Of a DNA stretch of 64,000 bases, positions 55,337 through 64,000 are shown piece by piece (the first letter of the stretch is position 1; each line of letters opens with the position of its first letter). The notes beneath the pieces are model-generated. The model ran no database searches, was not told the DNA's origin, and saw nothing but the letters and a program-made list of their open reading frames with translations. The stretch comes from Sulfurovum sp. TSL6 (GTDB taxonomy: Bacteria; Campylobacterota; Campylobacteria; Campylobacterales; Sulfurovaceae). The stretch is taken from NCBI RefSeq assembly GCF_019972115.1, contig NZ_BPFJ01000002.1, forward strand, positions 682,001 through 746,000, given 5' to 3'. The translations under genes and the position numbers were made by a program.

Positions 55337-55861
55337 ATGGTTAGAGAAATAGTAGTATATCCGGACAAAAGGCTCAAACTTATTTCAAAAGAGGTAGAGT
55401 CTTTTAATGGTACATTGCATGATCTTCTTGATGACATGTATGATACGATGCGTGCACGTAACGGTGTAGGTCTCGCAGCCATTCAAGTCGGTGTTGATAT
55501 AAGGGCACTGATCATCAACATTCCTTTAGAGGGTGCAGACGGAGAACATGATCAGCCTAAAGAAAATACACTAGAGATGATCAACCCTATGATACTTGAA
55601 AAAGATGGTTCAGAAAAATTTCAAGAAGGATGCCTCTCTGTTCCGGGTATCTATGAAGAAGTTGAACGTGCAAAACATGTAAAAGTAGAGTATCTTGACA
55701 GAGAGGGTAATAAGCATATGATAGAAGATGATGACTTTCTTGCTATTGCCATACAACATGAGATAGATCATTTGGATGGAAAAGTATTCATTGAAAAACT
55801 CTCTTATATGAAGAGAAAGAAATTCGAAAAAGAGTGGAAACGAAGATTAAAAGAGGCATAA
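55337..55861 (+). CDS. def: Peptide deformylase
   Basis: This 174-residue metalloenzyme removes the formyl group from new proteins. All three motifs are present: GVGLAAIQVG (about residues 44-53), EGCLSVPG (about 98-105) and the metal-binding HEIDHLDGKVF (about 140-150). Length is usual. Its position after tig and clpP groups nascent-chain processing functions. Two hairpins lie between its stop and the end of the convergent gdhA gene. Confidence 0.97.
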   Translation: MVREIVVYPDKRLKLISKEVESFNGTLHDLLDDMYDTMRARNGVGLAAIQVGVDIRALIINIPLEGADGEHDQPKENTLEMINPMILEKDGSEKFQEGCLSVPGIYEEVERAKHVKVEYLDREGNKHMIEDDDFLAIAIQHEIDHLDGKVFIEKLSYMKRKKFEKEWKRRLKEA

Positions 55862-55875
55862 GCAGCAATCTTGAA

Positions 55876-55981
55876 CTTTGAATTTTTCGGAGTACTTCAC
55901 GTACACCTGTAAAATTCAAAGCACAACCTTACGACTTCTGACACTTTTTGAAAGCATTTCCAGTTTTTTGGAAAATGCTTC
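55876..55981. terminator. Two hairpins between def and gdhA
   Basis: The first: CTTTGAATTTT (55876-55886) pairs with AAAATTCAAAG (55911-55921), enclosing GG-A-GTAC and GTAC-A-CC around TTCAC. The second: AAGCATTTCC (55952-55961) pairs with GGAAAATGCTT (55970-55980) with one bulge. Neither has a strong T run; they probably mark convergent transcript ends. Confidence 0.5.
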
Positions 55982-55997
55982 CTTTAAAATGTATTAT

Positions 55998-57350
55998 TTA
56001 TACCCCTTGCATGATCATCGCATCAGCGACACGTTTAAATCCTAAAATATTAGCAGCAGAGATAAGATCCATATCGAGCTTATGTTCATCACATGTTTTC
56101 TTAAGGTCACTATAGATATTTGACATAATGTCTCGCAGTTTTTCATCTACTTTTTCAAAGGAAAAATAATTCAGTGAACTGTTTTGGCTCATCTCTAATA
56201 CAGAGACGGCTACACCACCGGCATTGGCTGCTTTGGCAGGGGCAAAAAGAATGTTGTTCTCTGTAAAAAGATTGATAGCGTCAGGTGTGGTAGGCATATT
56301 TGCACCTTCCGCAACGATCTTCACATCATTGTCTATGAGTAATTTTGCAGAGCTTGCACCTAATTCATTTTGTGTGGCACAAGGAAATGCTGCAAAACAG
56401 GGTATGTCCCATACAAAACTGCATCCCTCCTTATAGCTTTCTCTTTTCACATAAACGGCTTTCTTTCTTTCGAGTGCATAATATTCCAGTGAAGCCCTTC
56501 TTTCTAGCTTTATCTTTTTTAAAAGTTCAAGGTCTATACCGTTACTGTCATGGATAGCACCTTTGGAATCTGAACAGGTGACAGGAATGGCACCGATCTC
56601 ATAAAGTTTTTCTATCGCATGGATCGCGACATTACCGCTGCCGCTAATAGTACAGATTTTACCTTTGAGTGTTTCTCCCATATCCTCCAGGAAGGTTTGT
56701 GTGAAATAGATTAGTCCATACCCTGTTGCCTCGGTACGTCCTAAACTTCCACCTAGGGAAAGGGGCTTAGAGGTGATGATACTGTCATAAGAGTTGGTGA
56801 GCTGTTTGTATTGTCCAAAAAGGTAGCCCACTTCTCTGGCCCCTACACCGATATCTCCACCCAGGATATCAATGTCTGCACCTATACTGTTATAAAAAGC
56901 AGACATAAACGCTTGACAGAACTTCATGATCTCTTTATCGCTTTTATCTTTAGGATCAAAATCGGCTCCACCCTTTGCACCTCCTATATGAAGTCCGGTG
57001 ATCGCATTTTTAAAGATCTGTTCAAAAGCAAGAAACTTTAAGATATCCGGATTGACCGAAGGATGAAAACGTACACCGCCTTTGTAAGGGCCCAAAGCAT
57101 TGTTAAATTGAATTCTGTACCCGTTATTGACATGGATGATATTGTCATCATCCATCCATTCTATTTTAAAGTGAATCTCTCTATTGGGAACCATAATACG
57201 GTCTATGATATTTTGATGCAGATATTCGGGATGTTTTTCTATCAGCGGTTGTATCGTATCGAGCACTTCTCTTAGTGCTTGAAAAAAAATGATGTCTCCT
57301 TTACAGTTACTTTTTTCGGCACGCGTCATGGCTTGCTCAATATACTCCAT
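55998..57350 (-). CDS. gdhA: Glutamate dehydrogenase (NADP-type)
   Basis: This enzyme of about 450 residues assimilates ammonium into glutamate. PYKGGVRFHPSVN, the catalytic GGAKGGADFDPKDKSD (about residues 123-138) and the dinucleotide site ISGSGNVAIHAIEKL are present. The start at 57350 (MEYIEQAM) has AAAGGA 5 nt upstream and matches the family length. An ATG at 57398 in the same frame would add 16 residues without a ribosome binding site. It is divergent from comM. Confidence 0.95.
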   Translation of the reverse strand: MEYIEQAMTRAEKSNCKGDIIFFQALREVLDTIQPLIEKHPEYLHQNIIDRIMVPNREIHFKIEWMDDDNIIHVNNGYRIQFNNALGPYKGGVRFHPSVNPDILKFLAFEQIFKNAITGLHIGGAKGGADFDPKDKSDKEIMKFCQAFMSAFYNSIGADIDILGGDIGVGAREVGYLFGQYKQLTNSYDSIITSKPLSLGGSLGRTEATGYGLIYFTQTFLEDMGETLKGKICTISGSGNVAIHAIEKLYEIGAIPVTCSDSKGAIHDSNGIDLELLKKIKLERRASLEYYALERKKAVYVKRESYKEGCSFVWDIPCFAAFPCATQNELGASSAKLLIDNDVKIVAEGANMPTTPDAINLFTENNILFAPAKAANAGGVAVSVLEMSQNSSLNYFSFEKVDEKLRDIMSNIYSDLKKTCDEHKLDMDLISAANILGFKRVADAMIMQGV

Positions 57351-57519
57351 GTCATTCCTTTGTATGTATGTAAACCCAATTATATTACAATTTGACATAT
57401 TTTCAACCTTTTTTTCAAAATTAGTGCATCATGATTGTATGAATGCAAAAACGGATAGTGGTACCCCACCTCAAAAGCAAGAGAACCAAGGAAAACAAAG
57501 ACCCAAAAAAGAGGCTATT

Positions 57520-59028
57520 GTGAATAGATTGACCTGTGCAACACTTGAGGGTGTGAATGCACAGGTAATAGAAGTCGAAGCCACATTTACCAAGGGGCTT
57601 CCGGGATTTACGGTCGTAGGTTTAGCCAGCAGTGACATTCAGGAAGCAAAAGAGAGAACAAAGTCTGCACTGCTTACCAATGACTTTGTTTTTCCTCCGC
57701 TAAAGATTACGATTAATTTGAGTCCTTCGGATCTCAAGAAGTCAGGGACCCACTTGGATTTGGCTATGGCATTGCTCATTGCTATGCATAAAACCGTAGT
57801 AGACGAGGAAGGACTTTTTGTATTTGGTGAACTTGGATTGGATGGAAAGGTGAAAACAAGTTCCATGCTTTTCCCGTTGGTCTTATCTCTTAAGGAACAA
57901 GGCTTGATCAGACGGGCCATTGTTCCTAAAGAGTCCATTCCCTATTTGAGTCATATCTCTGGGGTAGATTTTATTGCGGTAGATTCACTTAATGAGGCGA
58001 TGGGGATATTGAAGAGCAAGAACTTTAAAGCAAATGTACAGGCATTTTCTTACAAATCTGAATGTTTAACACTGAAAGAGAGATCGTATTATTTCGAAAG
58101 AAAATATGAAAGTGATTTTAGTGATGTCAAAGGGCAATCCATAGCCAAAAGAGCTTCGCTCATTGCAGCAGCCGGAATGCATAATCTTTTGATGGAAGGA
58201 AATCCGGGATGTGGTAAGAGTATGATAGCCAAACGTATCAAAGATATCTTGCCTCCACTCTTTGAAGAAGAGATACTTTCCATAGCCAAACATCAGTTTT
58301 TAGATGGCGTAACACCAAGCTTTTCAGCCTTGCGCCCTATACGGTCTCCTCATCACACAGCCACCTCTGCATCTATTTTCGGTGGAGGCTCCTCTGTAGC
58401 CAAGATAGGAGAGGTGGCCTTGGCACATAAGGGGATACTCTTCTTCGATGAACTTCCCCACTTCTCCAAAGCAGTCCTTGAAGCCCTTAGAGAACCACTT
58501 CAAGATAAAAAAGTACACATCGCCAGGGTCAATGCCAAGATCGAGTATGAAGCGGATATCATGTTCGTAGCCGCGCAGAACCCTTGTTCTTGCGGTAATC
58601 TTCTTTCCAAAAGTAAAGCTTGCAGATGCAGTGAAGTGGAGATAAAGCGTTACCAGAACAAACTCTCTGACCCATTTTTGGACCGTATAGACCTTTTTAT
58701 TGTGATGCAGGAAGTAGATAGTAAGGATAAAGGCGACATCAGCTCTGCCCAGATGCACCAAGAAGTACTTGAAGCATTTAAGATGCAAAAAGCACGTGGA
58801 CAGGAACGTCTCAATGGAAAATTGAGTGAAGAGGAGATAGAGAGATATTGTCTCTTAGGGAATAATGCAAGTCAGATTTTAGAGAATGCCATCAGTAAAT
58901 TTGCACTTTCACATAGAAGTATTGCATCAGTGAAAAAAATAGCCAGAACGATCGCTGATTTGAATGCTCACACGTTGATAGAAAGATCAGATATATTAGA
59001 GGCCCTCAGTTATAGAAGAAGGGGATAG
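57520..59028 (+). CDS. comM: YifB/ComM-family Mg-chelatase-like AAA ATPase
   Basis: This protein of about 502 residues is linked to natural transformation, where ComM is a branch-migration helicase. The N-terminal domain (from LTCATLEGVNAQ) precedes the AAA part with Walker A EGNPGCGKSMIAKRI (about residues 225-239). FFDELPHFSKAVLEALREPL (Walker B region) and the cysteines in NPCSCGNLLSKSKACRCS are typical. I chose the GTG at 57520, with AAGAGG 5 nt upstream. An in-frame ATG at 57439 would add an unconserved Lys/Gln-rich 27 residues. Confidence 0.88.
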   Translation: MNRLTCATLEGVNAQVIEVEATFTKGLPGFTVVGLASSDIQEAKERTKSALLTNDFVFPPLKITINLSPSDLKKSGTHLDLAMALLIAMHKTVVDEEGLFVFGELGLDGKVKTSSMLFPLVLSLKEQGLIRRAIVPKESIPYLSHISGVDFIAVDSLNEAMGILKSKNFKANVQAFSYKSECLTLKERSYYFERKYESDFSDVKGQSIAKRASLIAAAGMHNLLMEGNPGCGKSMIAKRIKDILPPLFEEEILSIAKHQFLDGVTPSFSALRPIRSPHHTATSASIFGGGSSVAKIGEVALAHKGILFFDELPHFSKAVLEALREPLQDKKVHIARVNAKIEYEADIMFVAAQNPCSCGNLLSKSKACRCSEVEIKRYQNKLSDPFLDRIDLFIVMQEVDSKDKGDISSAQMHQEVLEAFKMQKARGQERLNGKLSEEEIERYCLLGNNASQILENAISKFALSHRSIASVKKIARTIADLNAHTLIERSDILEALSYRRRG

Positions 59029-59050
59029 ATAAGGATCGATCTGTTCAGTA

Positions 59051-60115
59051 TTAAAATACCGAACAAACCGCTTTAGTAACGACAAATCCACCAAGTACCA
59101 GCCATGCGAACATTGCTGATGCCGTATAGACCGGTGCGAGTCCAAGTCCTTTGAACTTCGCAAAACGTGTTCCCATACCTAGCGCAGTCATTGCCATAGT
59201 AAGAAGGAAAGTATCGATCTCGTTGATAAGGCTTACAATATCTGTAGGTATAAGATGCAGTGAGTTGAACCCTGCCACACCGATAAAGTAAACTGCAAAC
59301 CAAGGAATCACAAGTTTCACTTTTTCACCTGCACCCCCCTCTTTTTTAGCAGAGTAGCTTAAGTAGATACCAAGAATGATCAGCATTGGAGCGATCATAA
59401 TAACCCTTGTCATCTTAACGATCACAGCCGCATCAGCCATCTCTTTAGGTGCACCAGGTACGGAAGCAGGTACCGCAACCACTTGCGCAACTTCGTGGAT
59501 CGTACCACCTACGTAGATACCAAACTCTTTTGCAGTCATATGAAGGAATCCAGCTGCAGGTTCAATGATCGCCGTGTAGAGTACAGGGTAGAGGAACATC
59601 GAGATCGTACCGAAAAGTACAACCATCGATACCGCAATAGCAGCTTTATACTCTTCAGATTTCAGTACAGGCTCAGTAGCAAGTACCGCTGCGGCACCAC
59701 ATACTGATGCTCCTGAAGCGGTCAGCATAGAAGTATCTTTCTCCATACCGAAGATTTTGTGCCCTAACCATGTACCGAGGATAAAGGTAGAAGCCAGCAT
59801 GATAAGAGAAACAAGGAATCCTGCCAACCCTACATCGATGATCTCTTGGAAGGTAAGTCTAAAACCATAGAAAACGATCGCAAAACGAAGAATCTTTTTC
59901 GCTGAAAAAGTGATCCCTCCTTGCCATGCTTCGGGAGTTTGGTTATGCAAAGTGTTGGCATAAAAAATACCCATGACGATACCGATCACAAGCGGTGAGA
60001 TACCCAAGGCCTTTACAGCAGGGAAATCTGAGATAAATGTTGCAGCTGCAGCGAAGATAGCAACAAAGAAAATACCACTTAGGGTACCTTTACGTTTTTG
60101 TGGAGAAAACGGCAT
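59051..60115 (-). CDS. YeiH-family (UPF0324) membrane protein
   Basis: This inner-membrane protein of about 354 residues has some ten helices and the UPF0324/YeiH pattern: SPLVIGIVMGIFYAN, LTASGASVCGAAAVLATEP and IHEVAQVVAVPASV. Members are called putative sulfate or sulfite exporters on indirect evidence. The start at 60115 has AAAGGA 5 nt upstream; 60190 is another in-frame ATG without one. A divergent LysR regulator gene begins 119 nt away, the same pairing as yeiH-yeiE in E. coli. In a sulfur oxidiser a role in sulfur oxyanion export is plausible but unproven. Confidence 0.85.
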   Translation of the reverse strand: MPFSPQKRKGTLSGIFFVAIFAAAATFISDFPAVKALGISPLVIGIVMGIFYANTLHNQTPEAWQGGITFSAKKILRFAIVFYGFRLTFQEIIDVGLAGFLVSLIMLASTFILGTWLGHKIFGMEKDTSMLTASGASVCGAAAVLATEPVLKSEEYKAAIAVSMVVLFGTISMFLYPVLYTAIIEPAAGFLHMTAKEFGIYVGGTIHEVAQVVAVPASVPGAPKEMADAAVIVKMTRVIMIAPMLIILGIYLSYSAKKEGGAGEKVKLVIPWFAVYFIGVAGFNSLHLIPTDIVSLINEIDTFLLTMAMTALGMGTRFAKFKGLGLAPVYTASAMFAWLVLGGFVVTKAVCSVF

Positions 60116-60234
60116 AAAAATCCTTTTATTCAAAATTATTGATAACATTTTTAGAATTCTACTATAATTTTGATATAATTTCCAAACCATTCATTGAACT
60201 AATGAAGTAAATCAATTCTAAAGAAGAGAAAAAT

Positions 60235-61134
60235 ATGAAATTAACACTTAGACAAATGGAGATCTTCTTAAATGTTGTGGTCTCTGGGCATTTGACGAAT
60301 GTGGCTAAAGATATGAAGCTAAGTCAATCAGCGATCTCTATGTCCATTAAAGAATTAGAAAATATTTTGGGTCGACCTGTGTTTGACCGGATCAATAAAA
60401 AGCTTGTGCTTAATGAAGTGGGACGTGCATTTTATAAAGAGATTGATCCCATCTTTAAAAAGCTTTCAGACATTGAGTATGAATTTAAGAATTCAGAAAA
60501 CAAGGGGATGATCCGGGTAGGTGCGAGTACCACCATCGTGGACTATTTGATGCCTGCCATTATCTGTAGTTATATGAGTTCTTATCCTGATGTGAAGATC
60601 ACGCTCAAAGAGGGTAACACCAAAGAGATCGCAGATATGATCAAAGAGGGAACGATTGATATAGGTTTTGTGGAAGGGCTAGTGCCAGGTTCAGAGATAG
60701 TGAAAGAGAAAATAGGGGTAGATGAACTGGTTGTTGTCACAGCAGACAAGAACCTTTGTAAACCATGTACAATCGATGAACTGCAACACAAAAGATGGGT
60801 ACTTAGAGAAGAGGGTTCTGGTACAAGAGACGTCTTTTTGGGTTATATTAAAGATAAAGTAGACGATCTGAATATTTTCTTGGAACTTGGACATACAGAG
60901 TCCATTAAAAGTATTTTGATGAACCGTGAATGTTTGACCTGTATCTCAAAGATCTCAGTGAAAAATGAAATCGAGGAAGGGAAACTCTATAAAGTGCCTG
61001 TAAAAGACTTTGAGTGTAAAAGAGATTTCCTGATGATTTATCATAAAGACAAGTATCATAGCTCACTGTTCGAAAAGTTTGTCTTCTTCTCTCGAAAACT
61101 GATGATGCAGATGATAGAGGGACAAACAGACTAG
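60235..61134 (+). CDS. LysR-family transcriptional regulator (YeiE-like)
   Basis: This 299-residue protein has an N-terminal winged HTH (LRQMEIFLNVVVSGHLTNVAKDMKLSQSAISMSIKELE, residues about 5-42) and a C-terminal LysR effector-binding domain (about 88-295). It is divergent from the YeiH gene, the classic arrangement for a LysR protein and its target, and probably regulates it. The effector is unknown; sulfite has been suggested for YeiE relatives. AAGAGAA precedes the ATG. Confidence 0.92.
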   Translation: MKLTLRQMEIFLNVVVSGHLTNVAKDMKLSQSAISMSIKELENILGRPVFDRINKKLVLNEVGRAFYKEIDPIFKKLSDIEYEFKNSENKGMIRVGASTTIVDYLMPAIICSYMSSYPDVKITLKEGNTKEIADMIKEGTIDIGFVEGLVPGSEIVKEKIGVDELVVVTADKNLCKPCTIDELQHKRWVLREEGSGTRDVFLGYIKDKVDDLNIFLELGHTESIKSILMNRECLTCISKISVKNEIEEGKLYKVPVKDFECKRDFLMIYHKDKYHSSLFEKFVFFSRKLMMQMIEGQTD

Positions 61135-61137
61135 CCA

Positions 61138-61713
61138 TTAATGGTTTTTAAAAGTTTTAAGGGCCTCTTGATATTCTCTGGGATGGTTCAGGTTTGTAAA
61201 GGGAGCATCTTCATCAAACTCTACAAAGAGTGTATTGGCAAGGCGTAGCAGATCACCCAATCTATGATTCTCTTTTTCTAATTGTGTATAGGCCAAAGGC
61301 AAGAGTGACCTTTTATAGAGTCCACAGAGAGGCTGAACACCACTTGGACTTTGTGCTACGATCACATCGAATTTGCTTTCATTATGTTTCAAGATCTTCT
61401 CTATGGTCTCTTTGTTGACGAAGGGTGCATCCACACTTAAAATAAAAACCTCTTCTGCTTTTAGTGTTTCAAAAATAGAGATGAGCCCCACAAGAGGAGA
61501 GCTCTCTTTATAGTTGTCTTTGATCACTATACAGTCAAAATCAAATTTATTCTCCTTTGCCGAGATATATACTTTGTCAAATAGGGTACTGAGTTTATCC
61601 TGTTGAAACTCAGTCAGTGTAGGGTAATGAGCAAAAGGCAGCAGAGCCTTGTCTTCGCCCATACGAGAACTTTTCCCACCTGCAAAGATGACGGCAGTTG
61701 TGATTCCTCTCAT
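61138..61713 (-). CDS. mobA: Molybdenum cofactor guanylyltransferase
   Basis: This 191-residue nucleotidyltransferase attaches GMP to Mo-molybdopterin to form the MGD cofactor of many oxyanion reductases. The N-terminal FAGGKSSRMGEDKALLPF motif (residues about 10-27) and VDAPFVNKE (about 98-106) are typical. The start overlaps the MFS gene stop by 4 nt (ATGA), so it is co-translated with that gene. It implies MGD-type molybdoenzymes elsewhere in the genome. Confidence 0.9.
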   Translation of the reverse strand: MRGITTAVIFAGGKSSRMGEDKALLPFAHYPTLTEFQQDKLSTLFDKVYISAKENKFDFDCIVIKDNYKESSPLVGLISIFETLKAEEVFILSVDAPFVNKETIEKILKHNESKFDVIVAQSPSGVQPLCGLYKRSLLPLAYTQLEKENHRLGDLLRLANTLFVEFDEDAPFTNLNHPREYQEALKTFKNH

Positions 61714-62828
61714 ATGGTTACACGCGCTTTACGTTGTTGATGTATTATCAAGACGGCAAATGCAATAAAAGTGATAAGAGACTCGATTAAGAAAATATAT
61801 TCTCCATAGACTTGACCGGAAAGTACAGCACCCACTGAACCCCCTAACCCAAATGAGATACCCAGAAAAAACTGTTGTGCAAGTTTTTTCTGGGTATAGA
61901 GTGAAAACACATAGGTGATGGCTGCAGTATGGTAGAGTGCAAAACCGATGGCATGTAAAGATTGTGATGCAAAGGTCCATGTGATCGAGTCTGGAAAGAG
62001 ATACAATATCATCCACCTGAGTGCGGTTATCAGTGTAGCAAACTGCAAGATACGAAGCAGGTTTCTTTGCAGAAGAGGACCTTGGAAATAGTACATAAAA
62101 ATTTCACAGATCACGCCAAAACTCCACATCCAACTTGTCATTTCAAGTGAGATCCCATGTGCGGTTTCGTAGATGGTAAAAAAGTTATAGAAGCCGCCAA
62201 AACCCACTTGCATTAAAAAGATAGAAACCCAAAATGCCCAATATTTTGTGAGTGAAAATGAGGCATCATCTTGTGCTGAAGAATGGGAGATCGTGTCATA
62301 TCTTGTAAGCATAGCACCAAAAAGAAGGGTTAAGAATGCCACTGCACTTAAGTAATAGAGGGCTTCATAAGGTGATTCAAGTACTTTCCCCAACCATAGC
62401 GCAATACCCATAAACCCAAGAGAACCCCACAGTCGTACTTTGCCGTAAATGTGTCTGGACAGAGAAGCCAGAGCAATGGTTTCAACATAGGGAAGAGAGA
62501 TCCCCATCGCGGCACCAAAGAGAAGGTTTGCAGCAAGATAAACCCAAAAATCATGTACCGTGGCCAAGAAAAGCAAGGTACCTACAAAGGTAAAGAACAA
62601 GGAAAGTTGGTAGACCTTAGGGCTTAAAGAGAGAAAGTGTCGAAAAACAAAAGGCAGTAAAAAGCGCATGAAGGGCGCAGCTGCAAAAATGATACCCACT
62701 TCCATAGGGGTATATCCCAGATCCAACAATACTTTTGGCAGGAAGATGACATAGACACCCACAAGGGCAAAGTAAAAAAAGTAGTATCCCCCTAAAAGCG
62801 GTGAAAGTAATGTGTTGGCTGGTTTCAT
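61710..62828 (-). CDS. MFS transporter, PPP/HcaT-like
   Basis: This 372-residue inner-membrane protein has about twelve helices. It shows GYTPMEVGIIFAAAPFMRFLLPFVF in the first helices and LWGSLGFMGIALWLGKVL in the middle, both typical of the MFS_1_like (3-phenylpropionate permease-like) group. The substrate is not predictable. It overlaps both its neighbours (RDD gene by 4 nt, mobA by 4 nt), so the four genes from the right edge to mobA form one operon. Confidence 0.8.
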   Translation of the reverse strand: MKPANTLLSPLLGGYYFFYFALVGVYVIFLPKVLLDLGYTPMEVGIIFAAAPFMRFLLPFVFRHFLSLSPKVYQLSLFFTFVGTLLFLATVHDFWVYLAANLLFGAAMGISLPYVETIALASLSRHIYGKVRLWGSLGFMGIALWLGKVLESPYEALYYLSAVAFLTLLFGAMLTRYDTISHSSAQDDASFSLTKYWAFWVSIFLMQVGFGGFYNFFTIYETAHGISLEMTSWMWSFGVICEIFMYYFQGPLLQRNLLRILQFATLITALRWMILYLFPDSITWTFASQSLHAIGFALYHTAAITYVFSLYTQKKLAQQFFLGISFGLGGSVGAVLSGQVYGEYIFLIESLITFIAFAVLIIHQQRKARVTI

Positions 62829-63310
62829 TTTTTGTTTACAACTGCCGTTGCAGACAAGAGGTCATGCAGTGTTTTGTTGTCTTTTCTAAAAAACATCAGT
62901 GCCCAACCCAGAAAGGTGAACAAAGAAAGAATCGCAGTCAGATTTCTAAACAGGATGACAAAAAGAGCAGGTTTCTTTTTGGTATGATCATCAATCAGTG
63001 TAATGTGATAGGCACGATACCCTGGTGTTTGCCCCGTCTTATACATAAAAAGCGTCTGCACGATGATCAAGGGGAGAAGTATATAGAACCACCCCAGGAG
63101 TTTGTGTTCGGCAAAATCTTCCCTGCCATCCATGACAAGATAAAAAACAACATACATAATAGGCATAAGAAGCATGAAGGCATCGGTCAAAAAAGCTTTG
63201 ATTTTCAATCCTACGGATGCATAATTATTCTGATCTGATGAAGAATTCACTTTGGGTGTCTGTTCTTGGACCTTCCCTTGTTTGATCTCTCTAAAACGTT
63301 GTTTAGCCAT
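62825..63310 (-). CDS. RDD-family membrane protein
   Basis: This 161-residue protein has a basic N-terminus, three to four transmembrane helices and the RDD signature: the Arg/Asp-type motif around AFLTDAFMLLMPIMYVVFYL, followed later by GQTPGYRAYHI. Function is unknown; some RDD proteins have been linked to Na+/H+ exchange. I set the start at 63310, where ATG overlaps the preceding stop by one base (TAATG); an ATG at 63322 is in frame but would overlap by 13 nt. Confidence 0.82.
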   Translation of the reverse strand: MAKQRFREIKQGKVQEQTPKVNSSSDQNNYASVGLKIKAFLTDAFMLLMPIMYVVFYLVMDGREDFAEHKLLGWFYILLPLIIVQTLFMYKTGQTPGYRAYHITLIDDHTKKKPALFVILFRNLTAILSLFTFLGWALMFFRKDNKTLHDLLSATAVVNKK

Positions 63311-63999
63311 TAAAAATCCCAAAGAACAGCAGCATAGGGACCTGAGAAGTCCATGTCTGCATTGAATCGATTGATCAAATCATCACTGTCCAGGTGAAAT
63401 GCCTTATATCCTGCTTCCAGACCTACTCCCATAGCCAGGGTATAGCGGGCAGAGAGTTCATAATCATAAGCGGTGATATCCCAATAACTGATGGCATTGG
63501 CTTCAAGCTGAAAAGAGAGATCCGTGACAGGTAGTGTAAAACGTACTTTACCATAGAGCATCGGTACCCAGGTTGAAAAGTCTGCAACATTACTCCCTTC
63601 CACGCTGTGCACATCCATATCTCCAGAGATATATCTCAGGGTAAGTCCGGCATCCGTTTCAGCCCAATTGTCAAGAAATTCATAATAGAGTGTGACATCC
63701 GTCATGTCAAGCGACAAGCTGCTGGCTATCGTACCATTATAGGTAGTATCTCCCCATGTAAAGTTATCTACACTACTGCTCCCTTCATGTGAAAGTGTGG
63801 TATATCCCAATTTTATATTGGGAATGACAGGTAAAGGATGTTCCAAATACGCTTTTAAAAAGATATCCTGTTCCTCACTGAAGCCTAGCGTTTCTTCCAT
63901 ATCTGTAGCGCTTCCTTTATAAGAAGCATCGCCGTTAGGCTGATGATTGAAAAAACCAAGGGAAATTTCTCCCCCTATCGTATCCGCATGCATCTGACT
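63310..63999 (-). CDS. TIGR04219-type outer-membrane beta-barrel protein, C-terminal part (cut by window edge)
   Basis: The frame continues past the right edge (SQ precedes the first visible Met), so the signal peptide is missing. About 229 residues are visible. MHADTIGGEISLGFF looks like the start of the mature protein, and amphipathic strands run to a C-terminal aromatic residue (AAVLWDF). The pattern fits TIGR04219 barrels. The stop overlaps the RDD gene start by one base. Function is unknown; expression with a transporter and mobA is probably only operon packing. Confidence 0.75.
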   Translation of the reverse strand, partial: SQMHADTIGGEISLGFFNHQPNGDASYKGSATDMEETLGFSEEQDIFLKAYLEHPLPVIPNIKLGYTTLSHEGSSSVDNFTWGDTTYNGTIASSLSLDMTDVTLYYEFLDNWAETDAGLTLRYISGDMDVHSVEGSNVADFSTWVPMLYGKVRFTLPVTDLSFQLEANAISYWDITAYDYELSARYTLAMGVGLEAGYKAFHLDSDDLINRFNADMDFSGPYAAVLWDF

Positions 64000-64000
64000 T

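Noticed and set aside
57289-57519. Longer comM start giving 579 residues
   Set aside because: The extra N-terminus overlaps gdhA, lacks a ribosome binding site and is not like family members, which begin at the LTCATLEGVNAQ segment.
61710-63999. Genomic-island or phage cargo at the right edge
   Set aside because: Base composition and gene packing look like the rest; no integrase, tRNA junction or phage gene is present.

Overview
The window looks like a chromosomal segment from a Campylobacterota (epsilonproteobacterial) genome, closest in gene content to sulfur-oxidising lineages such as Sulfurovum. This placement is an inference from gene content, with no database search. Supporting signs are: ruvC next to dnaA with DnaA-box clusters on both sides of dnaA (the bipartite origin layout known in this phylum); RNase J with a long Asn/Pro/Arg/Lys-rich N-terminal extension; ThyX as thymidylate synthase; NifS/NifU rather than ISC for Fe-S clusters; AT-rich DNA; and AAAGGA-type ribosome binding sites. 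Almost all of the window is ordinary core chromosome. I see no prophage, insertion sequence, CRISPR array or defence island.

Layout. 1-3.7 kb: a Bat aerotolerance operon (BatB/BatC-like fusion, BatD, MoxR, DUF58). 3.7-5.5 kb: HTH protein and ChaA-type antiporter. 5.7-6.6 kb: a GerW/DUF2953 pair. 6.6-13.2 kb: pcm, a nitrilase-family gene and class Ia ribonucleotide reductase; nrdB and nrdA are separated by about 1.1 kb of mostly non-coding, structured and repeat-bearing DNA. 13.4-18.5 kb: purB, a pseudouridine synthase, and the operon hisF / phosphorylase-like gene / rlmN / a 33-residue membrane protein. 18.6-24.7 kb: rsmA, rnj, kdsD, rluB-type gene, rarA. 24.7-26.7 kb: glycine-zipper lipoproteins and small envelope proteins. 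26.8-27.4 kb: five tRNAs (Pro, His, Arg, Arg, Leu in transcription order) behind a consensus promoter. 27.5-38.7 kb: alanine symporter, purM, a flavoprotein, typA, dgt, thyX, an outer-membrane barrel and an L,D-transpeptidase.

38.7-45.1 kb is the replication origin region: ruvC, oriC part 1, dnaA, oriC part 2, dnaN, pyrG, recJ. 45.1-51.1 kb: MsrPQ, NifU-NifS, folE, mutY. 51.3-53.2 kb: two exported DUF302-like proteins. 53.3-55.9 kb: tig-clpP-def. 56-64 kb: gdhA, comM, YeiH with a divergent LysR regulator, mobA, MFS, RDD and a truncated outer-membrane protein.

The most interesting signals are not protein families. (1) Two tandem RNA hairpins lie between tig and clpP; the second is 19 bp with four G·U pairs and ends 4 nt before the clpP Shine-Dalgarno. 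(2) An exact IscR type-1 operator core lies upstream of nifS-nifU. (3) A plus-strand block at 9.7-10.5 kb holds short ORFs, hairpins and a terminator. (4) The origin is bipartite. (5) There are small dispersed repeat families. All hairpins were found by eye; no folding energies were calculated.
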